Part shown: one piece after another, positions 8,836 to 16,760 of the stretch | Position numbering within the stretch: the stretch's first letter is position 1 | Layout of the letters: each line of letters begins with the position of its first letter | NCBI GenBank assembly: GCA_023819145.1 | Contig: JAMWCW010000013.1 | Coordinates: 1-39,372, forward strand | Length of the DNA: 39,372 nt | Reading direction: 5' to 3' | Origin: Candidatus Omnitrophota bacterium | GTDB taxonomy: Bacteria > Omnitrophota > Gorgyraeia > DTHP01 | Notes under the pieces: generated by a model | What the model saw: the letters and a program-made list of their open reading frames with translations, nothing else | Database searches by the model: none | Told to the model about the DNA's origin: nothing | Position numbers and translations under genes: made by a program

Positions 8836-10109
8836 AAAATATTTTTATTTTGGGAGCAGGTTTATCGGGACTGAGTTTAGCCTATCATTTACAGAAAAAA
8901 AAGATAGATTGTCAGATTTTTGAAAAAGAGAATGAAATCGGTGGGTTGGCACGGTCTAAAAGGATTTCGGGATTTTGTTTTGACTACGCCGGTCATCTTT
9001 TACATTTCCGCGATAAAAAATTGTTTTCTTTTGTGAAAGGATTGCTTGGGGATAATCTAATCAGACATAAACGGAATGCTTCCATATATTCTTTTCGTAA
9101 GTTTGTTCCCTACCCATTCCAGGCTAATCTCTTTGCTCTCCCCCAGAAAATTAAAGAGGATTGTCTTAAGGGCTTTATAGATACAGGAGAGCATAAAATT
9201 AATAACAATTTTCAAGATTGGGTAATAGAAAAATTTGGTAAAGGGATTGCCAGGTATTTTATGCTTCCCTATAATCACAAATTTTGGACAATTCCCTTGA
9301 AAGAATTGACTTATCTCTGGGTAGATAGATTGATCCCAGTTCCTTCTTTTAGGGAAATAATTGAGGGAGCAAAAGGAAAACTCGATAAAAATTTTGGTTA
9401 TAATGTTTTCTTCTGGTATCCCAGGAATGGGATTTGTGAACTTCCTTTAGCTTTGAGTAAGGAGGTAAAGAATATTTTTACTGATTGTAAAATAAAGGAA
9501 ATCGATCTGAAAAATAAAAAAATTAAATTGGCTAATAATACCTGGGAGAGGTTTACTTATTTATTTTCCACCATTCCCTTACCAGAGTTAATGGACCTTA
9601 TAAAAAATATACCTAAGGAGATGGTTTATTCTTACAAAAAATTACGCTGGAATTCCATATTCAATCTAAACCTCGGCATAGATGGGGAGATCAAACTCCC
9701 TTACCACTGGATATATTTTCCTGAGAAAAAAATATCTTTTTATCGGATAGGTTTTTTTCATAATCTTTCCTCCGAATTGGTTCCTCAAAGAAAAAGTTCT
9801 CTCTACATAGAAATTTCTTATTCAGAATCTAAACCTATCAACAAGAAAGAAATTGTCTTCCGGGCGATAAAAGATTTGATCAGGATAGGTATTCTTAAGA
9901 AAGAAGACCAAATTTTAGTTAAGGACATCAACGATATAGAGTATGGCTATCCCATTTATGATTTTGACTATCCGCAAGCAAGAGAAAATACTTTAAATTA
10001 TTTAAAAGAAAATAATCTTATCTCCTTTGGTCGTTACGGCTCCTGGCGCTATATGTCTATGGAGGATGTTCTTGCAGAAGGTAAAATTTTGGCGATGAGT
10101 TTGAAATGA
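8832..10109 (+). CDS. FAD-dependent amine-oxidase/UDP-galactopyranose-mutase-like protein
   Basis: The N-terminus has a Rossmann FAD-binding motif, FILGAGLSGLSLAYHL, with the acidic end of strand 2 (FEKENEIGGLARS). This is followed by FDYAGHLLHF, as in protoporphyrinogen-oxidase-like and UGM-like proteins of polysaccharide loci. The C-terminus, with GRYGSWRYMSMEDVLAEGK, resembles the closing FAD-contacting segment of that superfamily. The 425 residues are full length. It overlaps both neighbours by four bases. A role in sugar-nucleotide or glycan rearrangement or oxidation is inferred from context only; UGM identity is not established. Confidence 0.78.
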   Translation: MKNIFILGAGLSGLSLAYHLQKKKIDCQIFEKENEIGGLARSKRISGFCFDYAGHLLHFRDKKLFSFVKGLLGDNLIRHKRNASIYSFRKFVPYPFQANLFALPQKIKEDCLKGFIDTGEHKINNNFQDWVIEKFGKGIARYFMLPYNHKFWTIPLKELTYLWVDRLIPVPSFREIIEGAKGKLDKNFGYNVFFWYPRNGICELPLALSKEVKNIFTDCKIKEIDLKNKKIKLANNTWERFTYLFSTIPLPELMDLIKNIPKEMVYSYKKLRWNSIFNLNLGIDGEIKLPYHWIYFPEKKISFYRIGFFHNLSSELVPQRKSSLYIEISYSESKPINKKEIVFRAIKDLIRIGILKKEDQILVKDINDIEYGYPIYDFDYPQARENTLNYLKENNLISFGRYGSWRYMSMEDVLAEGKILAMSLK

Positions 10110-11380
10110 GAATAGAAAGGCATATAAGGAAAAGAGTCCATTTTAAAAGGAGAAGAGATTTTTATAAATATAAAATTGGTGATTTTTTTTACGGCTTGAG
10201 ATACTATTGGCAGGAATATTTAGTAAGTGCGGGCATATTAAAAAACTCTGTTTTTACCGGCCCCACCCTTGTCCAGATAGACCTTACCAATAAATGTAAT
10301 AGTAAATGTCTTGTTTGTTGGCAACGTTCTCCATATTTAGGAGAGTTGAGGGCGACCGGAGAGTGGGAAAACCAAGAAATTTCTTTTACAAGGATAATTA
10401 GTTTATTAAGGGAATTAAAGAAAATGGGAACAAAAAAAATATTTTTTTCCGGTGGAGGGGAACCCCTCATGTATCCTAGATTCTGGAAAGTAATTTCCTA
10501 TGCTAAAAAAATGGGTTTCGTTTGTATACTCAGTTCAAATTTTACACTTGTAGATAGAGAAAAAGCAAAGATATTTATTGATCTAAACTTTGACCATATA
10601 AATGTAAGTTTATGGGCAGCAACTCCTGAGACTTATATGCGCGTGCATCTGGGGAGAGATAAGGAGTGTTTTTACAGAACTAAAGATATATTGCGTTTTA
10701 TTTATGAGCATAAAAAGATTAAACACCTTCCCCATATGAATATTTATAATGTAATTTTTAAAGAAAATTTTTATGAAGTAGACAAGATGGTAGAACTTGC
10801 TTTTGAGGTGGGAGCAGATTCTATTCAGTTTGTCCCTATGGATCCGGTTGTTGGTAAAACTGATTTTTTGTTATTGAATTATAGAGAAAGGGAGATTGTA
10901 AAGGAGAAACTAAAAATGATTAAGCAGAAATTACTTGACGACAATCCCGAGAATAAAAGAGGTCCCAATCTGTTTATCTGTGATTATGAAGATTTTTTAC
11001 GCCGTCTTTCTAATGAGAAAGCAGATAAGGGAGAATACGATTCCTTAGTTAAAGATATCCCCTGTTATATTGGCTGGGATTTTATGCGTATAACTGCTAA
11101 TGGCGATGTTTATCCCTGTTTAAAAGTAAATGTTCCTGTAGGAAATATTTATGAGGAAGATTTGCTTAAAATTTGGTATGGTGAGAAACAGAGGATATTT
11201 AGAAAACTTGCGAAAGAGAAAAAAGAAAATACATATTTTTCTCCTCAGAGGTGCTCTTTAAGCTGTGACAATCTTGCTCAGAATATAATTTTACAGAAAC
11301 AGATTGTTTCTCTTTCCAAGTTAGATAAAATGTTTATGTATTTTTTAAACTATTATGTTTTTTCTGAAAAGATTTACTAA
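10106..11380 (+). CDS. Radical SAM/SPASM protein (paralogue 1 of 3)
   Basis: The radical SAM [4Fe-4S] motif CX3CX2C is at Cys64, Cys68 and Cys71 within LTNKCNSKCLVCWQRSP. It is followed by a SAM-binding glycine motif, SGGGEPLMYP. A C-terminal SPASM-like region with CYIGWDFMRITANGDVYPC and a terminal CSLSCDN cluster should bind auxiliary iron-sulfur centres. It shares the segments SLWA...TY...H and IYNVIF with the genes at 12751 and 18963. About 50 extra basic residues precede the radical SAM core. SPASM enzymes act on peptides, sugars and alcohols; here a sugar or glycan substrate is inferred from the neighbours. It starts inside the stop of the preceding gene. Confidence 0.88.
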   Translation: MRIERHIRKRVHFKRRRDFYKYKIGDFFYGLRYYWQEYLVSAGILKNSVFTGPTLVQIDLTNKCNSKCLVCWQRSPYLGELRATGEWENQEISFTRIISLLRELKKMGTKKIFFSGGGEPLMYPRFWKVISYAKKMGFVCILSSNFTLVDREKAKIFIDLNFDHINVSLWAATPETYMRVHLGRDKECFYRTKDILRFIYEHKKIKHLPHMNIYNVIFKENFYEVDKMVELAFEVGADSIQFVPMDPVVGKTDFLLLNYREREIVKEKLKMIKQKLLDDNPENKRGPNLFICDYEDFLRRLSNEKADKGEYDSLVKDIPCYIGWDFMRITANGDVYPCLKVNVPVGNIYEEDLLKIWYGEKQRIFRKLAKEKKENTYFSPQRCSLSCDNLAQNIILQKQIVSLSKLDKMFMYFLNYYVFSEKIY

Positions 11381-12770
11381 ATCACCAGAGATTGTCTTAG
11401 TTATATCTCCTCCCTGGGACACAATGATGCCTCCATTAGGAATTGCTTATTTAGAAAGCTATCTTAAGGAAAAAGGTTTTCATTCTATAATTCTGGATAT
11501 AAATATTGACCTTTATAATAGCGTAACAAAAAAAGAGAGAATTCTTTGGCGTCCAGAAATGTATCCACACTGGTTTGAAGAAGAGAAGTTTTTGCAATTG
11601 AAGAATTCTTGGGAAATTTATTTTGAAAGATATACTAAAAAAATACTTTTCTTTAAAACTTCCTTTATTGGCTTTTCTGTAAATACCAGTAATCGCCTTT
11701 TCTCCTTAGAATTGGCTAAGCGGATAAAATTAGAGGATAAAAGAAAGACGATAATCTTTGGAGGACCGGCTACTTTTGGCCTTCATTTAGATACTTTCTT
11801 CTTGCGAAAAAAGGACGATCTTCCGGTAGATATTTTTGTAATTGGGGAAGGGGAGGAGACATTATATGAGATTTTATTAACGCAGGACATAGCCAAAGTA
11901 AAAGGAGCAATTTTTAAAAAAAATGGAGGGTATTCTCTGCTTATTCCCCGTTTTCCAATCATGGATATTAATACCATTCCTTTTCCCACTTTTGAAAGTT
12001 TCCCTTTAAATAAATATCTTATTCCTGCTTTACCTTTACTTATTAGTCGGGGATGCGTTTCCAGATGTTCCTTCTGTAACGACCATCGTTTAAGTTTCCC
12101 CTATCGTTATAAAAATCCCCCTTATGTTATTAAAGAAATAGAGTATCATATGAAATACAATGGGATTAATTCTTTTTCTTTTAAAGACCTTCTCTGCAAT
12201 GGGAATATTCCGGTTTTAGAGACCCTTTGTAATTTAATTATTGAAAAAAAACTGAACATAAACTGGGATTCTCAAGCAATTCCCCGTAAAGAAATGGGTT
12301 TTCATCTCTTAGAAAAGATGAAGCGTGCTGGTTGTCATACTCTAATTTATGGTTTAGAAAGTGCCTCCAATAGAGTTTTAAATAAAATGAAAAAGATGTT
12401 CACTAAAGAAATCGCTGAAAGAGTAATCCGAGATACGCACAGAGCAGGCATAAGAGTTTATATAAATATCATTGTTGGTTTTCCTGGGGAAACTGAAGAA
12501 GATTTTATGGAGACATATAATTTTATAAAAGAAAATAGAAAATATATAGATTCCTTAGCTGCTTTGAGTGTCTGTTTGGTTAATGGAGAGACAGACTTAG
12601 AATTTAATCCTTCAAAATATGGGTTACTGCTTCCTGATGAACCAGAGAAGAGAGCACGCTTTTGGAAAGACATTTACGGTAACGATTATCACTTAAGAAA
12701 AGAGAGAGCGGAAAGAATACTTTCTCTTCTAAGAGAATTAAATCTTTCCTATGATTCCCTTAATGTCTAA
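11355..12770 (+). CDS. B12-binding-type radical SAM protein
   Basis: The N-terminal ~190 residues have the cobalamin-binding-domain layout seen in this superfamily: SPPWDTMMPPLGIAYLESYL, then GGPATFG and VIGEGEETL. I do not see the DxHxxG base-off histidine motif. The radical SAM core has CX3CX2C at Cys234, Cys238 and Cys241 (SRGCVSRCSFCN) and the downstream YGLESASNRVLNKM and IVGFPGETEEDF motifs. Such enzymes catalyse C-methylations, ring contractions and other difficult C-C or C-S chemistry. It overlaps the SPASM genes on both sides (26 and 20 bases), indicating one operon. Substrate is unknown. Confidence 0.87.
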   Translation: MFFLKRFTKSPEIVLVISPPWDTMMPPLGIAYLESYLKEKGFHSIILDINIDLYNSVTKKERILWRPEMYPHWFEEEKFLQLKNSWEIYFERYTKKILFFKTSFIGFSVNTSNRLFSLELAKRIKLEDKRKTIIFGGPATFGLHLDTFFLRKKDDLPVDIFVIGEGEETLYEILLTQDIAKVKGAIFKKNGGYSLLIPRFPIMDINTIPFPTFESFPLNKYLIPALPLLISRGCVSRCSFCNDHRLSFPYRYKNPPYVIKEIEYHMKYNGINSFSFKDLLCNGNIPVLETLCNLIIEKKLNINWDSQAIPRKEMGFHLLEKMKRAGCHTLIYGLESASNRVLNKMKKMFTKEIAERVIRDTHRAGIRVYINIIVGFPGETEEDFMETYNFIKENRKYIDSLAALSVCLVNGETDLEFNPSKYGLLLPDEPEKRARFWKDIYGNDYHLRKERAERILSLLRELNLSYDSLNV

Positions 12771-13962
12771 AAAAGAGAGAGTAAAATTATTAGCAGGGAT
12801 TTTTCATGGAAGAAAGGCTTTTCTTGGTCCACAGGTAATACATCTGGATTTAACCAATTTGTGTAATAATAATTGTATTGGTTGTTGGTGTCGTTCTCCA
12901 TTATTAAAAGATAAAGAGATGCCTGATTGGGAAAAAGGGTTATCCCTTCCTTTTGAAATTGTTAAAGGAGTAATTGATGATTGTTTAAAAATGGGAGGAT
13001 TGATACAGGTAAAACTTGTGGGTGGGGGAGAACCTTTTATGCATCCGGATATTTTAAAAATTATAAGATATATTAAAGGGAGAAAAAAAGAAATTGAGAT
13101 TGATATAAATACTAACTTTACCCTCGTAGATAAAAAGATTGCCCAAGAGTTAATAGATTTAGAAGTAGATTCGCTTACTGTAAGTCTCTGGGCGGGGGAT
13201 AGCAAAACTTATGCCATAACCCATCCCAATAAGGATGAAGATACTTTTTATCGTATTGAAGGGGTTTTAAAATATTTGGCGGAGAAAAAGAATAGTAAGC
13301 CCTATATAAAAATTTATAATGTTATTTTTAATCTCAATTATCAAAAAATTGAAGAGATGCTTCAGTTTGCCTTAGCAGTAAAAGCCGAAGACATTCAGTT
13401 TGTTCCCTTGGACCCCATCCCTGGGAGAACAGATTGTCTTCTGCTCAATAAAAAGGAAAAAGAAGAGTTATGGGAGAAATTATCTTTGCTTGAAAAATAT
13501 TACGACCCTCTAAATCAACGATACAATTACAATGGCAAAAGCATTATCGTTACCGATTTCCTTGGGTTTTTGAGAAGGTTAAAAGAAACTTCGGAATTCG
13601 GTGCTTACGATATTAAGTGTGTTGATAAATTTCCCTGTTATGTGGGGTGGTTATTTTCCCGGATAATGGCTACGGGAAATGTTGTTCCCTGCTGTAAAGG
13701 GCATCGCTTGGTTTTAGGAAATATTTATAAAAAAAGTTTCTACAAAATCTGGAATTCAGAACTCTACGAGCAATTCAGATACAAGGCTAAAAATTTGTCC
13801 AAAAAAGATACCTTTTTTTCTCAAATAGGGAATCAGGCAAATCCCGAGACCGGTTGTTACAATTGCGATAATCTCTGGCAGAATGAGCCAATGCATAGAC
13901 AAATTGAATCCTTAAATGGAAGAAAGAGAATATTAATTAAAGCCTTCTCATGGTTTTATTAA
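12751..13962 (+). CDS. Radical SAM/SPASM protein (paralogue 2 of 3)
   Basis: CX3CX2C is at Cys38, Cys42 and Cys45 (LTNLCNNNCIGCWCRSP), with the triple-Gly SAM motif VGGGEPFMHP. The C-terminal SPASM-like region has CYVGWLFSRIMATGNVVPCC and GCYNCDN. It shares SLWAGDSKTY...HP and IYNVIFNLNY with the 10106 and 18963 genes, so the three are clear paralogues. The N-terminus is shorter, with only ~28 residues before the core. The ATG at 12763 is an alternative start that reduces the overlap with the upstream gene. It overlaps the wzm gene by 13 bases, linking it to glycan export. Confidence 0.88.
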   Translation: MIPLMSKKERVKLLAGIFHGRKAFLGPQVIHLDLTNLCNNNCIGCWCRSPLLKDKEMPDWEKGLSLPFEIVKGVIDDCLKMGGLIQVKLVGGGEPFMHPDILKIIRYIKGRKKEIEIDINTNFTLVDKKIAQELIDLEVDSLTVSLWAGDSKTYAITHPNKDEDTFYRIEGVLKYLAEKKNSKPYIKIYNVIFNLNYQKIEEMLQFALAVKAEDIQFVPLDPIPGRTDCLLLNKKEKEELWEKLSLLEKYYDPLNQRYNYNGKSIIVTDFLGFLRRLKETSEFGAYDIKCVDKFPCYVGWLFSRIMATGNVVPCCKGHRLVLGNIYKKSFYKIWNSELYEQFRYKAKNLSKKDTFFSQIGNQANPETGCYNCDNLWQNEPMHRQIESLNGRKRILIKAFSWFY

Positions 13963-14732
13963 AGAGGATTAAGATTGTTTTTTTTAATCGGGAAATGCTT
14001 AAAAATTTAATCAAAAAAAATTTAAGGTCCTATTATGTAAATTCTTTATTGGGGATAAGCTGGGCAATTATTATCCCTTTAATTTTGATGTTTGTTCTAA
14101 GTTTTATTTTTCAAAATATTCTAAAAATTGAGATTGAGAATTTCCCTCTCTATGTTCTTTCAGGACTTATTCCATTTATGTTTTTTGCTTCTTCTTTAAC
14201 TCAGGCAGCCAATTCTTTGGTGGAGAATATTTATCTTTTAAGACAATTTAATTTACCCAAAGAGATAATCCCCCTTTCTATCATTATCACCAATTTTTTA
14301 AATTTTTTACTGGGCTTTTTGGTGCTTATTCCGATCTTTGTTCTTTCTAATCCTCGCATTCTTCTTTCACTATCTTTTTTATTCTTTATCATTCCCATAT
14401 TTTCAATTTTTGTAATGGGCATAAGTTTATTTTTTTCTGCGCTCAATGTTTTCTTTCGCGATTTATCTCATCTCTTAGGTGTTCTGATTATGTTTTTCTT
14501 TTGGATTACACCCATCTTTTATAAGGAAGAGATGATTCCTACTCAATATCGCTGGATTATTGATTTCAACCCTTTAAGCATTTATATAAATTTATTCAGG
14601 AATATATTGTTAAATGGTAGAGTTAGGGAGTTTAAGTTTATTTCTTTTAGTCTGTTATGGGCAGGGTTATTTTTTTTCATCGGCTATTATTTTTTTCTAA
14701 GAACGGAGTCAAATTTTCTTAAAAGGATTTAA
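13950..14732 (+). CDS. wzm: Wzm-type ABC-2 polysaccharide export permease
   Basis: This 260-residue integral membrane protein has the ABC-2 permease layout. An amphipathic N-terminal stretch ends in the conserved RSYYVNSLLGISWAIIIPLI, followed by about six membrane helices. The late segment FFWITPIFYKEEMI...RWIIDFNPLS is typical of O-antigen and teichoic acid exporters (Wzm/TagG). It forms the membrane channel for a lipid-linked glycan with the ATPase encoded immediately downstream, with no intergenic base between them. It overlaps the SPASM gene upstream. Confidence 0.9.
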   Translation: MVLLKRIKIVFFNREMLKNLIKKNLRSYYVNSLLGISWAIIIPLILMFVLSFIFQNILKIEIENFPLYVLSGLIPFMFFASSLTQAANSLVENIYLLRQFNLPKEIIPLSIIITNFLNFLLGFLVLIPIFVLSNPRILLSLSFLFFIIPIFSIFVMGISLFFSALNVFFRDLSHLLGVLIMFFFWITPIFYKEEMIPTQYRWIIDFNPLSIYINLFRNILLNGRVREFKFISFSLLWAGLFFFIGYYFFLRTESNFLKRI

Positions 14733-16760
14733 ATGAAAATTATAGAGTTAAAAGATGTCTGGGAAAGATATAGGATTAAATTTATTGAAAATGGTAAAGT
14801 TTTCTGGGAGGATTTCTGGGCTTTAAAAGGGATTAATCTGGAGATAGAAAAAGGAGAGACTATTGCCATTGTGGGAGAAAATGGAGCCGGCAAAACTACC
14901 CTTTTGAAGGTAATTGCCGGATTACTTGTTCCTGATAGAGGGGAAGTGAAAGTTGAAGGAAAAGTATCCAGTCTTTTTGAGCCAGGATTAGGGTTTCATC
15001 CTGAACTTACGGGAAAAGAGAATATCTATTTAACTGCGAGCTTATTTGGTCTAAAAAAGGAGGAAATAGATAGTTTGTTTGAACAAATTTGTGATTTTGC
15101 CGATATCGGTAAATTTATTAATTCCCCTTTAAAATATTATTCCCAGGGAATGTTTGTGAGGCTTTCCTTTTCCATTGCCGTGCATCTTTTCCCGGATATC
15201 TTTTTGATTGATGAGATTCTTACCGTAGGAGATATAGGATTTCAAAAAAAATGTATCCATAAATTGTTCGAATTAAAAGATAAAGGGCTTACTTTAATTT
15301 TAGTTACTCAGGATTTATCTCTGGCGCAAAAGATAGCAAAAAGAGGAATTTTTTTAAAGGAGGGAAAGATTATTAAAGATGATTCTATAGAGAAAGTAAC
15401 TTCTTCCTATATAGAGAGTATTAAAAAAGAAGAAACTTCTAATAAAAGAGAAACGAAGAAAGAAATTATCAGTGTTGACCGACTGAAGTTATTAGCTGAA
15501 GAAGGCAGTATAAAGATATTCTGGGAAGGGAAAGAAATAACCAAAGGTAAAGGACTTTATACAGCAATAAATTCACTTAATAAATGGTATCACTCTTTTG
15601 ATTTTCCCATAAAGATAGAAAAATTGAATGAAAAAAATCTTGCAATAATTGTTTACTATCCTCATTTATCCTTAAAAGAATATATTAAGCTCAATATTCT
15701 GACAGAGAAAGAAATATCTTTGGAAATAGAGATGGAATTAGAGAAAGAAATTCTTTTTTCAAATCGCGATGTTCGCCTGGAGGTTATCTCCATTTATCAA
15801 ACCTGGTTAACGGATGAAGAAGAGGGGTTTTTTTCAGAAAAATTTTTTAATGGAATAAGTCCGGTAAGATTAAAGAATAACCGCGTAAAAGCATTGGGAT
15901 TAAAAGAAAAAGATGGGCTTCCGCATTTTATTTTCTCCATTAATAATACAGGGAATTGGCTTTCTTCTCTTTACAAGAGAAAAGAAGAAGATGAAAAAAT
16001 AGTTCTTCAGTTTTCTGAAATAATTCCTAAGAAAAATCAAAAATTCTTTCCAGGAAGATATACTTTTTTTAAAGGAAAGATAATTTTTGACAGAGAATTG
16101 GCGAGAAAAGAAATAATTTCTTGTGTTTATCCTATAATTAAAAAGGAAGATTTGGAATTTGTTTTTGCAGAAGGAAGGGGAAGGATATTTTGGAAAGATA
16201 TGGAAATTACATCTGGTTTAGGGATGTATACATCTTTTCGGGTTAAAGGAATCTGGTATGATTCAAGTTTAGCCATATGGGAAATTAGAGAAAATACTTC
16301 CCGAGAAATAGAGGTTTTGGGAAGCTGGCCTTATATTTCTCTTTCTCAATTCTGGAAAATTTCTCTCTCAGATGTTGGAAAGATTCTCTGGAGAGTAGAA
16401 ACAGAGATAGCCGAGAAAACAGATTTGGAGTTGGAACACATAGGTCTTATGTTTATTCCTGAATACAAAAATTGGATAGCCCAAAATATCTATAAAGGTG
16501 ATTTTAGTGAGGAATTTTCTGAGGATTACGATATCCTTCCTTTTCGTTTTTTCTATGGTCGGGCAGATGAGCTGAAATCTTCTGTTCCAGGTCTTCCTTC
16601 TCTGATATTCAGAGTTTTAAATAAAGATAATTCTTTGCGAGCGATGATTGGAAATAGTGATTACTTATATAAAGCAAGACTCTTTCAATATCAGAGAAAT
16701 TTAGCAGGAGAAATATTAAAATTAAAAGAACATTTCTTAGGGGAGGTGGAGCTAAAATAA
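14733..16760 (+). CDS. wzt: Wzt-type ABC exporter ATPase with a long duplicated C-terminal region
   Basis: Residues 1-~230 form the ATPase that powers glycan export with Wzm. They show Walker A GENGAGKTT (about 48-56), the signature YSQGM (about 136-140) and Walker B IFLIDE (Asp160/Glu161) with the VGD motif usual in Wzt. The H-loop position reads LVTQDLS, so the switch histidine is Gln193. Residues ~251-455 and ~471-656 are two copies of an unrecognised domain opening with IFWEGKEIT and IFWKDMEIT. This domain recurs in the next protein. Wzt C-terminal domains commonly bind the glycan end; that role is inferred here. At 675 residues it is longer than most Wzt. Confidence 0.9.
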   Translation: MKIIELKDVWERYRIKFIENGKVFWEDFWALKGINLEIEKGETIAIVGENGAGKTTLLKVIAGLLVPDRGEVKVEGKVSSLFEPGLGFHPELTGKENIYLTASLFGLKKEEIDSLFEQICDFADIGKFINSPLKYYSQGMFVRLSFSIAVHLFPDIFLIDEILTVGDIGFQKKCIHKLFELKDKGLTLILVTQDLSLAQKIAKRGIFLKEGKIIKDDSIEKVTSSYIESIKKEETSNKRETKKEIISVDRLKLLAEEGSIKIFWEGKEITKGKGLYTAINSLNKWYHSFDFPIKIEKLNEKNLAIIVYYPHLSLKEYIKLNILTEKEISLEIEMELEKEILFSNRDVRLEVISIYQTWLTDEEEGFFSEKFFNGISPVRLKNNRVKALGLKEKDGLPHFIFSINNTGNWLSSLYKRKEEDEKIVLQFSEIIPKKNQKFFPGRYTFFKGKIIFDRELARKEIISCVYPIIKKEDLEFVFAEGRGRIFWKDMEITSGLGMYTSFRVKGIWYDSSLAIWEIRENTSREIEVLGSWPYISLSQFWKISLSDVGKILWRVETEIAEKTDLELEHIGLMFIPEYKNWIAQNIYKGDFSEEFSEDYDILPFRFFYGRADELKSSVPGLPSLIFRVLNKDNSLRAMIGNSDYLYKARLFQYQRNLAGEILKLKEHFLGEVELK

